NCBI GenBank assembly: GCA_030066475.1
Contig: JASJBO010000125.1
Span: 1-12,778, forward strand
Direction: 5' to 3'
DNA: 12,778 bases
DNA from: Myxococcota bacterium
Lineage (GTDB): Bacteria; Myxococcota_A; UBA9160; PR03
Under the pieces are notes generated by a model that did no database searches, was not told the DNA's origin, and saw only the letters and a program-made list of their open reading frames with translations. The position numbers were made by a program, and so were the translations under genes. This document shows, piece by piece, positions 5,843-12,778 of this stretch (positions are counted from its first letter, which is position 1; each line of letters opens with the position of its first letter).

Positions 5843-5887
5843 CACGCAGCCCGCGCCACGAAGGGGAGCGACTCGTAGCGCCGCACG
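5813..5887 (-). repeat. Paralogous repeat arm L, right copy
   Basis: Partner of 4557-4631 (offset 1256 bases, 68 of 75 identical). It covers the C-terminal codons of the intact P450 and the start of the tetR stub. Confidence 0.85.
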
Positions 5888-7047
5888 AAGTGGCCCGGCG
5901 CGTAGCGCCCGGCCTCGGCGTCGACCCGGAAGTCGGGGCAGCGCGCCAGCAGCTCCTCGATTGCGATGCGCGCCTGGAGCCGCGCCGCCGCGGCCCCGAT
6001 GCAGTGGTGCGGCCCATAGCCGAAGGTCATGATGCGCTTGACCCGGCGCGTCACGTCGCACGCGGCGGCGTCGGGCCCGAACTCGCGCTCGTCGCGGTTG
6101 GCCGAGGCGTAGAGCAGCAGCACCTTGCGGCCCTTCGGGATCGTACGGCCCTCGAGCTCGACGTCGCGCGTGGTGGTCCGCGCCAGGCCCTGCACGGGCG
6201 AGGTGAGGCGCAGGAACTCCTCGATGGCGTTCGGGACGCGCGCCGGATCCTCGAGCAGGTGGGCGCGCTGCTCGGGATGCCGGGTCAGCAGCTCGAGCGC
6301 GCCGCCCAGCAGCCCCGTGGTCGTGTCGTTGCCGCCGGTCACCATGGTGAAGCCGATGCCGAGGATCTTCGCGGCCGAGACCTCCTCGCCGGTATTGAGC
6401 CGGCCGTGCACGAGCGCCGAGATCATGTCCTCGCCCGGATCCCGGCGGCGCACCTCCATCAGGCCGGAGAAGTAGACCGCCATCTCGCTCACCGCCTCCA
6501 TGGCGCTGGCCAGGTCGCCGAGCGCGTTCGAGGCGACGATCGCCTGCGTCCAGCGGTCGAACAGCGCGCGGTCCTCACGCGGCACGCCCAGGAAGTGCGC
6601 GACCACGAGACTCGGCAGCGGCTTCAGCAGCTCGGCCACGACGTCGCCCTCGCCCACCTCGCGCAGGCGCTCGATGCGCTCCACCACGAACGCGCGGATC
6701 ATCGGGTCGAGGGCCTGCACCGCCTGCGGCGTGAAGCGCTTGATGGCGAGCTTGCGCAGCGCGGTGTGCTCGGGCGGGTCCATCATCACGATCGGCGACT
6801 CGACGCCGATCTTCCCCATCTCGTCGTACGAGAACGTCAGCCCCTGCGCCGACGAGAACGTGCCAGCGTCCACCGCCGCGTCGAACACGTGCTGGAAGCG
6901 CGACAGCACCCAGTAGTCCTCGCCCTGCCCGTTGTCCGGAACGCGGTGCACCGGGTCGTGCTCGCGCAGCGCGCGGTACATCGGGAACGGGTCGCGCCAG
7001 GTGTCGGCGCTGCGGGGCTCGAAGACGGGCTCGGCGGTTGCAGGCAT
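5842..7047 (-). CDS. Cytochrome P450 monooxygenase
   Basis: Soluble bacterial P450 of 401 residues, a normal length. Signatures are all present: I-helix oxygen-activation motif TGGNDTTT (237-244), ExxR at Glu277-Arg280 (EEFLRL), and the heme-binding loop FGYGPHHCIG (342-351) with Cys349 as thiolate ligand. MMDPPEHTALRKL (88-100) is the usual C-helix segment. The ATG at 7047 follows GGGAGG by about 7 bases; a TTG-initiated extension is rejected. The paralogous remnant starts at the same codon. It needs ferredoxin and reductase partners, none of which is in the window. CYP family and substrate cannot be named from sequence alone; closeness to a sulfotransferase operon whose own P450 was deleted suggests it hydroxylates the compound that is sulfonated. 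The gene is followed by a dead tetR, so control may now come from the TetR encoded at 4008-4586. Confidence 0.96.
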   Translation of the reverse strand: MPATAEPVFEPRSADTWRDPFPMYRALREHDPVHRVPDNGQGEDYWVLSRFQHVFDAAVDAGTFSSAQGLTFSYDEMGKIGVESPIVMMDPPEHTALRKLAIKRFTPQAVQALDPMIRAFVVERIERLREVGEGDVVAELLKPLPSLVVAHFLGVPREDRALFDRWTQAIVASNALGDLASAMEAVSEMAVYFSGLMEVRRRDPGEDMISALVHGRLNTGEEVSAAKILGIGFTMVTGGNDTTTGLLGGALELLTRHPEQRAHLLEDPARVPNAIEEFLRLTSPVQGLARTTTRDVELEGRTIPKGRKVLLLYASANRDEREFGPDAAACDVTRRVKRIMTFGYGPHHCIGAAAARLQARIAIEELLARCPDFRVDAEAGRYAPGHFVRRYESLPFVARAA

Positions 7048-7095
7048 TAGGGACCTCCCAGGCGGATTGATATACAAGAACCTTTTTTTGTTCAA
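7001..7095 (-). repeat. Paralogous repeat arm R, right copy
   Basis: Partner of 4632-4726. In this copy arms L and R are separated by the 1113 bases of P450 coding sequence that the left copy lacks. Confidence 0.8.
7048..7095 (-). promoter_or_regulatory. Promoter/operator of the P450 gene
   Basis: Minus strand: TTGAAC, 15 bases containing a run of seven A, then TATATC, with GGGAGG ahead of the ATG. It aligns ungapped with the element at 4679-4726. GAAC and GTTC form a small inverted repeat (8-base gap) in this copy. The shared core is the best candidate for a TetR-controlled site. Confidence 0.5.
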
Positions 7096-7256
7096 CAAAG
7101 GGACTTGGGCTCGATTTCTGCCCGTTCCACAGATCCTTCGCTGATTCAGTGAGTTACGGCCGCGTCCCCTGGCGGATCGCCGTCTCGGCCGTCATGTTCG
7201 TGCGTATGGCCCAGGTCACCCTCGCGGGACGCAACGAGGCCTCGGGCGGGTAGCCC

Positions 7257-9248
7257 ATGACGCTTCGCATCGGCGGGAAGTTCGCACTGGCCCAGGCCGC
7301 TCTGGTGCTCCTCTTCGTCGTGCTCGTGGGCCTGGTCCACCTGCTGGGTCGGAACGTCCGGGTGCAGGCGCACGACGTCGGCAGCGTGGAGGTGCCCTCG
7401 GCCCTGCTGTCGGTGTCGCTCATCGACGAGCTGGACGACATGAACGCGAACGTGCTCGAGTACGTTCACGGGGAGTCCGACGAGCTCGAGGACTTCGAGC
7501 GCAACCGGCGCAAGTTCGAGGCGTTCTACCAGGAGCTCCGCACCGTGTCGGACGACGAGTTCAGCGCGATCGCCGAGCTGGGACGCCTCGTGGCGGTCTA
7601 CGAGCACGAGGCGCGCTCGCGCGTCTTCGAGCGCTTCGACCCGGCCCTGGAGGCCTGGGCGAGCGAGCGCATCGACACGCTGGAGGAGGACTTCGCGAAG
7701 CCGCTGGAGCAGCTGCTGAACCGGCGCAAGGAGCGCGAGCTGGGTGCGGCCCGCGGCGCGGCCCCGCCGGGGCCGGGCGAGGTGCCCGCCGCGTCGCTCT
7801 ACGTCGAGCTGGTCGACGAGGTCGGCGACATGCGGCGGAAGCTGCACGAGTACGTCCGCGGGGTCGAGACCGCGGCGCAGCGCTTCGAGCGCGACGCCAG
7901 GTCCTTCGAACGCTTCCTGGCCAAGCTGCGCCCGCTCGAGCCCGAAGACCTCGACCGCATCGAGAGGCTCTACCACGGGCTGCGCGACGGCGCGCGCGAG
8001 ATCTTCACCCGCTACGACGCGACGGCCAAGCGCGATGCGCTGGCCGCCATCGACGCCCTGGAGCACGGCGTCTTCGCCGACATCGAGAAGAGGCTGGACG
8101 CCCTGGCGGCAGCCTCCCAGGGCGACTCGGACGCCGCGCTGGCGGAGCTGCTGGACCTGGTGGACGCCAACGAGCGCGTGCTGTGGATGGCCCTCGGCCT
8201 GATGCTGCTGGTGGCCTCGGGCGTCACCTTCTTCGCCCACAGCGCCATCGCGCGGCCCATCCAGGACTTGCACGACATGATGGCGGCGCTGACGAAGGGC
8301 GAGACGGGCATCGACGTCGCGCACACGAAGCGCCAGGACGAGATCGGCGCCATGGCCCAGGCGGTGCAGCTCTTCCGGGACAACACCGTCGCGCTGGCCG
8401 AGAAGACGGCGGACCTGGAGGCGCTGCCCGAGAAGCTCGGGAAGTACCTGTCGCCCCAGGTCTACAGCTCGATCTTCCGCGGCCAGAAGCAGGTGGAGGT
8501 GCGCGCCGAGCGCAAGAAGCTCACCATCTTCTTCTCGGACGTGGTGGACTTCACGGAGACCACCCACGACCTCGAGTCCGAGGAGGTCGCGGCCCTCCTG
8601 AACAGCTTCCTGACCGAGATGACGGTCATCGCCCTCGAGCACGGCGCCACCATCGACAAGTACATCGGGGACGCCTTGCTGATCTTCTTCGGCGACCCGG
8701 AGACGCGCGGCGTGCAGGAGGACGCGCGCGCCTGCGTGCGCATGGCGCTGGCCATGCAGAAGCGCCTGCAGCAGCTCCAGCAGGAGTGGCACGACCAGGG
8801 CTACGAGCGGCCGCTGCGCGCGCGCATGGGCATCAACACCGGCTACTGCGACGTCGGCAACTTCGGCAGCCCCGAGCGCATGGACTACACCATCATCGGG
8901 GGCGAGGTGAACCTGGCGGCGCGCCTCCAGTCGACGGCCGAGCCGGGCGGCATCGTGCTCTCGCACGAGACCTGGGCCCTCACCCAGGACCTCGTGAAGG
9001 CGGAGCGCGGCGAGCCGATCCACGTGAAGGGCATCCGCCGCGAAGTGACCCCCTACCGGGTGCTGAGCGAGTGGCAGGAGCTCGAGGCCGAGGGCCACGT
9101 GCTGCGCAAGACGCGGCCGGGCCTCGAGCTGCGGATCGACCTGCAGGAGCTGGCGCGCACCGCCGACGCGAGTAGCGGCGACGTCGAGCAGGTGGTCCAC
9201 GACCTCGAGGGCGTGCTCGAGGCCCTCAGGAAGACGAGCAAGAACTAG
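7257..9248 (+). CDS. Membrane-bound class III adenylate cyclase with duplicated sensor region and HAMP domain
   Basis: Predicted to make cAMP from ATP in response to an external signal. In the 663 residues: TM1 (about 9-31), a periplasmic helical region (32-307), TM2 (308-328), HAMP (about 330-380, with ARPI at 332 and DEIGAM at 361), and a catalytic domain (about 418-605). Metal-binding Asp428 and Asp472 are in FSDVVDF and KYIGDALL. Adenine-selecting Lys468 and Asp543 (MDYTIIGG), and the transition-state Asn552 and Arg556 (VNLAAR), are all present, so it should be active and ATP-specific. The periplasmic part contains two related modules (about 54-157 and 181-286). A 50-residue tail after the catalytic domain is unassigned. 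The ribosome site before the ATG at 7257 is weak (GGGCGGG region). Divergent from the P450 with a 209-base gap; no functional link is evident. Confidence 0.94.
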   Translation: MTLRIGGKFALAQAALVLLFVVLVGLVHLLGRNVRVQAHDVGSVEVPSALLSVSLIDELDDMNANVLEYVHGESDELEDFERNRRKFEAFYQELRTVSDDEFSAIAELGRLVAVYEHEARSRVFERFDPALEAWASERIDTLEEDFAKPLEQLLNRRKERELGAARGAAPPGPGEVPAASLYVELVDEVGDMRRKLHEYVRGVETAAQRFERDARSFERFLAKLRPLEPEDLDRIERLYHGLRDGAREIFTRYDATAKRDALAAIDALEHGVFADIEKRLDALAAASQGDSDAALAELLDLVDANERVLWMALGLMLLVASGVTFFAHSAIARPIQDLHDMMAALTKGETGIDVAHTKRQDEIGAMAQAVQLFRDNTVALAEKTADLEALPEKLGKYLSPQVYSSIFRGQKQVEVRAERKKLTIFFSDVVDFTETTHDLESEEVAALLNSFLTEMTVIALEHGATIDKYIGDALLIFFGDPETRGVQEDARACVRMALAMQKRLQQLQQEWHDQGYERPLRARMGINTGYCDVGNFGSPERMDYTIIGGEVNLAARLQSTAEPGGIVLSHETWALTQDLVKAERGEPIHVKGIRREVTPYRVLSEWQELEAEGHVLRKTRPGLELRIDLQELARTADASSGDVEQVVHDLEGVLEALRKTSKN

Positions 9249-9260
9249 CCCCACGAGCTT

Positions 9261-9300
9261 CGCCCGCGGGGCGGGAGCCGGATCGTCGCGCGCGGCGACG
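9261..9300. terminator. Paired GC-rich hairpins between convergent genes
   Basis: The cyclase (rightward) and radical SAM gene (leftward) end 77 bases apart. The gap contains CGCCC-GCG-GGGCG (9261-9273) and CGTCGC-GCGCG-GCGACG (9284-9300, 6-bp perfect stem). Neither has a T-run, so they are at best weak terminators or transcript-end stabilisers for both genes. Confidence 0.35.
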
Positions 9301-9325
9301 CGCTGCTCGCAGACCGCTCATATTC

Positions 9326-11221
9326 CTATTCCCTCGCCGGGAGTGCCAGGCCGAGGAGCTTGGAGTCCTCGCGATAGAGCAGCCTGGCACGATCGAGATC
9401 GTCCACCACCGAGTCGATGGTCGAGGGATCGAGCCGCCCATCGAAGTGCGCGAGGAGCTTGCGCCTGGTGACGATCGTCTCGTGCAGGAACTCGTAGACC
9501 TCCGCATGCGCCTCGCCGAACGCATGCTGGGTGCCACGCTCGTCGTAGCGCGTGTCGAAGAAGCACGCGCCATCCACGGCACGCTCGTAGGAGAGCTGCA
9601 CGGGTCGGCGCATCGCCAGATTCCTCCAGTGGAAGAGCTGATAGACGAGGATGTCGTACTGGTCGCTTACGTCCTGGTCGAACCGGTAGGGGCGCTCGAA
9701 GACGTAGCAGTACCGATCGGTGTCGAAGCCGATCTGCTCGCAGTACTCTCGCGACAGCATGATCTCGTAGCGGCGATTGGCCGCGAGCGGCGGAAGCCCG
9801 AAGCGGCGTGAATCCCGGTGCAGCGGGGCATATCGGGTCAGGAGCACGGGAACGTAGGTCTCCGGCGGCGGCAAGTGATAGAGGAGCGGAACGTTCCGGC
9901 AGACCGCCGCGTAGTCCTCGGCCTCCTCGCCGGGGAACCCGTAGAGCACGTTGTAGTAGAGCTCGATTCCCCTCGCAGCCATGAGCTTCAAGGTCAGGAC
10001 GTTCCGGATTCCGGTGACGCCCTTCTTGATCCGCTTGAGGACCGGCGTCGAGAACGACTCGATGCCGGCCTGCACGCGGTGAATCCCAGCCGCCTTCATC
10101 AGGTCCGCGTCCTGGGCCTTGATGTTCGACTTCATCTCCCAGTGCAGCCGATAGGGTGCGCCCATCGCGGCGAGATCCGGCAACAGCGTCTTGTAGAAGG
10201 CGCGAGGCAGGATGTAGTCGGAGAAGCGGAAGCGCGTGACCCCGTAGCGCTTCTCCAGCTCGGAGAGGATCATCTTCACGCGCTCGGACGACTTCGATCG
10301 GTAGACCATGGTCTCGTCGTCGATGCCGCAGAAGACGCAGTGATGCCGCTGGCCCCACCAGCATCCGCGAGAGCTCTCGACCGGCAGGACCTGGGTGTGG
10401 ATGTGCACGTCGTGATCGCCGGCGAGCTCGTCGAGGTCTCGGAACCAGTCGTCGTAGTCCGGCACCGGACTCGCATCCAGATCGTATCGGCGCGCGTCCT
10501 TCGGGTTGCTCCGGACGCGTCCGTCTTCTCCCCGGTACATGATGTCGGGGATGGTCCGAAGTCGCTTCCGATCGACGGACGCGCGGGCGAGCGCCGCGAC
10601 CTTGGGCTCGCCGTCACCGAAGGCGATGACGTCGACGAACGGAAAGGCGGCCAGGATCTCCGGCCCGACCGGTCGCTCGAGGGAGTAGCCCCCGAGGACG
10701 AGCAGCTTCTCGGGGAAGGCTTCCTTGATCCGCCTTGCGAGCGCCAGCGAGGCGAAGGTCTGATCGTACATGCAGGTGAACCCGACCATCGTGTAGTCGT
10801 CGCGGGCGACCCGCTGCATGCAGTCGTCGAGAAAGGCGGGCACGACCTCGTTCCGGGTCTTCAGCGCCTGATCGACATGGGGCACCGGGTCGTAGGACGC
10901 ACGCGCCGTCAGGTCGATCCGGTCGAAGGTGTCGCGCACCAGGCGCTCGATCGCTCGGATCTGCTCCGGTGCTACCGCCTCGCCCTGGAGCTCCTTCGTG
11001 AAGACGAAGTCGGTCACGGCCCAGGAATCGGCGGTGCCCTGGTAGGTGCCAGCCTTGAGGTACTTGAGCAGGAAGAGGTGGAGGTGCTGGACGCGACAGG
11101 GAATGCCGTGCCGTTGGAGCTCGGCCTTCAGGATCGCGAGCCCGAGCGAGGGCTCCCCGAGTGCGCCCCAAGGGAGGCTCAGCAGCAGCACCTTGGGCCG
11201 GGCTGCGTCTCCGCTCGGCAT
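9326..11221 (-). CDS. B12-binding radical SAM RiPP maturation enzyme (CX7CX2C family, probable C-methyltransferase)
   Basis: 631 residues. The N-terminal 250 form a cobalamin-binding-type domain (KVLLLSLPWG at 10-19, VGFTCMYDQTFASLALA about 146-162, LLVLGGYS at 173-180). The radical SAM core follows. The cluster motif is RGCWWGQRHHCVFCG, with Cys287, Cys295 and Cys298, that is CX7CX2C rather than the common CX3CX2C. This spacing with the CWWG...HCxFC context is characteristic of 'RiPP maturation radical SAM protein 1' enzymes, which act on ribosomal peptides and are often predicted C-methyltransferases. The core continues with QAGIESFSTPVLKRIKKG (384-401) and YNVLYGFPGE (423-432). A helical C-terminal domain (about 520-631) may bind the leader. 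It lies 17 bases after the precursor-like gene, surely one transcript. In a 60-base line I counted, G+C is near 58% against 68% in the cyclase, so transfer is possible. Confidence 0.9.
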   Translation of the reverse strand: MPSGDAARPKVLLLSLPWGALGEPSLGLAILKAELQRHGIPCRVQHLHLFLLKYLKAGTYQGTADSWAVTDFVFTKELQGEAVAPEQIRAIERLVRDTFDRIDLTARASYDPVPHVDQALKTRNEVVPAFLDDCMQRVARDDYTMVGFTCMYDQTFASLALARRIKEAFPEKLLVLGGYSLERPVGPEILAAFPFVDVIAFGDGEPKVAALARASVDRKRLRTIPDIMYRGEDGRVRSNPKDARRYDLDASPVPDYDDWFRDLDELAGDHDVHIHTQVLPVESSRGCWWGQRHHCVFCGIDDETMVYRSKSSERVKMILSELEKRYGVTRFRFSDYILPRAFYKTLLPDLAAMGAPYRLHWEMKSNIKAQDADLMKAAGIHRVQAGIESFSTPVLKRIKKGVTGIRNVLTLKLMAARGIELYYNVLYGFPGEEAEDYAAVCRNVPLLYHLPPPETYVPVLLTRYAPLHRDSRRFGLPPLAANRRYEIMLSREYCEQIGFDTDRYCYVFERPYRFDQDVSDQYDILVYQLFHWRNLAMRRPVQLSYERAVDGACFFDTRYDERGTQHAFGEAHAEVYEFLHETIVTRRKLLAHFDGRLDPSTIDSVVDDLDRARLLYREDSKLLGLALPARE

Positions 11222-11238
11222 CGCAGCGGCCCGGGGGC

Positions 11239-11799
11239 CTAGAGCTTTGCGTCGCGGTGCGGCGAGAGGTCCTCGAGCCAGACGCTGGGTTCGACTCCTT
11301 GCGGGTCGGCCGCATCACCATCGGGGTCCTCCATGAGCTCCTCACGGCTGACGACCGTGACGACGGCCTCGGCCACGATGATGGCGGCTGCGATCACCGC
11401 GATGCCGGCCGCGACCCAGCCCACGCCGTAGACGGTGTTGTCCTGCGGCATGGCCTTGATGCTGAAGCGCTTGTCGTACAGCCGCGCGAGCGCGGCCTCG
11501 GGCTCGAGACCCGTGATCTGCTCGACGCTCTCGGGTGAGAGCTCCCTGCCGAGGGCGCGGGCAACCTCGGCCGGACGACGGTGGAACTCATGGATGAAGC
11601 GGCCGTCGAGCACCACGTCGTTCAGGAAGGCCTCGAGCTCGCTGAACTCGGGGGGCGGCGGCGCGAGGGGCATCGTGCGCCCGCGTGAGGTGCCCGTTCG
11701 CGCGCCGCGCTTCGGACTTCGCCCGGGGGCGCGTGAGGAAGTCGGGTTCGAGCGCTCGCGTTGAGCCGAGGTGGTCGAAGAGGGTTGGGGTGAGGCCAT
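11239..11799 (-). CDS. Candidate RiPP precursor with leader-like domain and hydrophobic core
   Basis: 186 residues. Residues 1-42 are Ser/Arg/Pro-rich and low complexity. Residues about 51-112 look like a RiPP leader: FSELEAFLNDVVLDGRF, then RRPAEVARALGRELSPESVEQ, predicted helical, with the dp..va..lG..ls pattern seen in many leader peptides. Then comes a hydrophobic stretch beginning VYGVGWVAAG (123-132) and rich in Val/Ile/Ala to about 150, and a polar acidic tail (SREELMEDPDGD onward). The ATG at 11799 has GGGAGGAG eight bases upstream and is preferred; an internal ATG at 11673 (MPLAPPPP) would remove the low-complexity part but lacks a ribosome site. Position directly before a RiPP radical SAM enzyme is the main argument. 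The hydrophobic stretch could be a modified core (compare proteusins) or a transmembrane helix. No clear GG/GA cleavage site. The protein family is not one I can name. Confidence 0.65.
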   Translation of the reverse strand: MASPQPSSTTSAQRERSNPTSSRAPGRSPKRGARTGTSRGRTMPLAPPPPEFSELEAFLNDVVLDGRFIHEFHRRPAEVARALGRELSPESVEQITGLEPEAALARLYDKRFSIKAMPQDNTVYGVGWVAAGIAVIAAAIIVAEAVVTVVSREELMEDPDGDAADPQGVEPSVWLEDLSPHRDAKL

Positions 11800-12097
11800 C
11801 CGAGCGACTCCTCCCAGGATCTGCGACCAGGTGGCGCAACCAACAAGTGCCATGTCTGGGGCGCTCATGTCAAGGAGACGCCGAGACGGCCCGATGACGC
11901 CCCGCGCGCAGGCGAGCTGCGGGTCCTGGCGCGCTTCGCGCGAGCCGGAGACGCGCCGCGGGCCGTGAAATCGCCCCGGGATGGGCCCCTATCCCCTCGC
12001 CCCTGCTTGACATGAGCAGACGCTATCGGTCCTCGAGCTGAAGGCGGGGCCGCCGATCCAGCAGGTGGCCTGCGTGACGGCGTACACCCGCCGGGCC
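11800..12097. other. Non-coding region between RiPP genes and the edge gene
   Basis: About 300 bases without a credible gene. It should hold the RiPP operon promoter. A TTGACA on the minus strand (11868-11873) lies about 70 bases before the precursor start, but the base runs 16-18 further on are poor -10 matches. The middle part is very GC-rich with no sizeable hairpin plus T-run for the gene ending at 12098. Confidence 0.45.
11863..12017. repeat. 12-bp perfect inverted repeat with TTGACA in each arm
   Basis: GCTCATGTCAAG (11863-11874) and CTTGACATGAGC (12006-12017) are exact reverse complements 131 bases apart. Each arm contains a consensus -35 hexamer, pointing outward: left toward the RiPP genes, right toward the end of the leftward gene at 12098. 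Could be an operator pair, ends of a small element, or chance. Confidence 0.55.
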
Positions 12098-12778
12098 TCA
12101 GCAGCCGAGGTCCGGCGCCTTCGTCTGCTCGAAGCGGCCCGGCGGTGCGCGATCGGGTCCCCCACCTTCTGGGGCGCAGTACTCGTCGACGGGGGTCACG
12201 GAGGCCACCCCGACCGTCGCGTTCTCCCTCACCACATACTCGCTGGCGCCGATGCTGGAGTTGGGGTTGCCCCAGTCGTATGTGTAGCCGAGTCGCGTCC
12301 ATGGGTAGGGCCTCTCGTAGTACCCCTCGAACTTCTGCTGGAACCAACGTGCGTGCGCGAGGGCTTCGACGTACTCCTTCTCTCTCGCGGCCGTGGCCTG
12401 CGACTCCTCCGGCGCCTGCACCGCGGGAGGGCCCTCCTGGTCTTCGGCTTCTTCGGGCGCTTCGGGGATGGCGGGCAGGCCCCGGCGGCAGGTGCGGTCC
12501 TCGATGTCCGGGTCGGGGCACGGGCGGAAGACGTCTCCCGGCTCCACCCACAGCTCGACGATCGAGCCCTTCGCGGGCCCCGGTCGGAGCCCGAGGTACT
12601 CCGCGATGCGCTGCTCGACTTCTGCGCCAGAGAGCGCGAACGCGCGGCACTGCTCCTGCAGCTGGGGCACTGGAGAGACCCAGACGGGCTTCTTCAGCTT
12701 GCACTCCTTGCGCTCGTTGTCCGGGTAGCCGTGGTAGGAGGCGAAGGTGGCCACCAGGACGCGCGGCGGATTGGTGCC
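12098..12778 (-). CDS. Protein of unknown function, N-terminus beyond window
   Basis: 226 residues are visible and the frame is open at the right edge, starting GTNPPRVLVATFASYHGYPD. The C-terminus is ...KAPDLGC. It has six Cys spread along the chain (KEC, QC, RPC, RTC, EYC, LGC), an acidic Pro/Glu/Ala-rich linker (about PEAPEEAEDQEGPPAVQAPE), and an aromatic segment YPWTRLGYTYDWG followed by SEYVVRENATVGV. The pattern of Cys and the aromatic beta-like segment suggests an exported or envelope protein, but the signal region is outside the window. I recall similar YPWTRLGYTYDWG-type hypothetical proteins but cannot name a family. Any GTG at 12754 is only an internal codon as far as can be seen. 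It is transcribed in the same direction as the RiPP genes, about 300 bases upstream of them, so linkage is possible but unproven. Confidence 0.75.
   Translation of the reverse strand, partial: GTNPPRVLVATFASYHGYPDNERKECKLKKPVWVSPVPQLQEQCRAFALSGAEVEQRIAEYLGLRPGPAKGSIVELWVEPGDVFRPCPDPDIEDRTCRRGLPAIPEAPEEAEDQEGPPAVQAPEESQATAAREKEYVEALAHARWFQQKFEGYYERPYPWTRLGYTYDWGNPNSSIGASEYVVRENATVGVASVTPVDEYCAPEGGGPDRAPPGRFEQTKAPDLGC

Noticed and set aside
7149..7253. A 34-codon GTG-started frame ending six bases before the cyclase ATG and in frame with it.
   Set aside because: No ribosome site and no recognisable product. It could be a leader ORF but the evidence is too thin.
7146..9254. A 702-codon minus-strand frame opposite the adenylate cyclase.
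   Set aside because: The plus strand encodes all catalytic motifs of a class III cyclase; the antisense product has no recognisable domain.
9261..9300. Considered as strong intrinsic terminators.
   Set aside because: Stems are fine but there is no T-run on either strand, so they are kept only as weak candidates.
11800..11868. Extension of the precursor-like gene to an ATG at 11868.
   Set aside because: No ribosome site, and it overlaps the putative -35 box; the ATG at 11799 has a strong GGGAGGAG.

Overview
The window is GC-rich (by eye about 65-70% in most genes), densely packed, and carries many overlapping start/stop codons. The gene content (formylglycine-type sulfatase, PAPS sulfotransferase, cytochrome P450, class III adenylate cyclase, radical SAM RiPP enzyme) suggests a metabolically versatile soil or aquatic bacterium. 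The best guess is a high-GC 'deltaproteobacterial' lineage such as Myxococcota or Binatota. There is no rRNA, tRNA or marker gene to confirm this. I saw no CRISPR array, insertion sequence or RNA gene.

Layout. (1) 1-4726, minus strand: an apparent operon read right to left. It holds a 30-codon cytochrome P450 remnant, a TetR regulator, an alkylsulfatase-family metallo-beta-lactamase (MBL) protein, a sulfotransferase, a possible 27-aa ORF, and an exported sulfatase that runs off the left edge. Most neighbours overlap by a few bases; the exception is a 70-base gap holding a hairpin between tetR and the MBL gene. (2) 4727-5285: non-coding, with several inverted repeats and a 10-bp tandem repeat. 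(3) 5286-5771, plus strand: a small Cys-rich predicted lipoprotein. (4) 5768-7095, minus strand: a full-length P450 with its promoter, followed by a 24-codon stub of a second tetR. (5) 7257-9248, plus strand: a membrane adenylate cyclase whose sensor region is internally duplicated. (6) 9326-11799, minus strand: a RiPP precursor-like gene and a B12/radical SAM RiPP maturation enzyme with a CX7CX2C cluster motif. (7) 12098-12778, minus strand: the 3' part of a conserved-looking protein of unknown function.

How the genes fit together. The P450, sulfotransferase and two sulfatase-type hydrolases suggest hydroxylation, sulfonation and desulfation of a hydrophobic metabolite under TetR control. 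This recalls the mycobacterial CYP128/Stf3 pairing, but the substrate is unknown. The locus contains two copies of an ancestral P450-tetR unit that have decayed in complementary ways. The left copy lost exactly 371 codons of the P450 in frame and kept tetR. The right copy kept the P450 and lost tetR after about 10 codons. The radical SAM/precursor pair is the best candidate for an undescribed natural-product system. Its putative core is a very hydrophobic Val/Ile/Ala stretch, and no transporter or protease is visible nearby.
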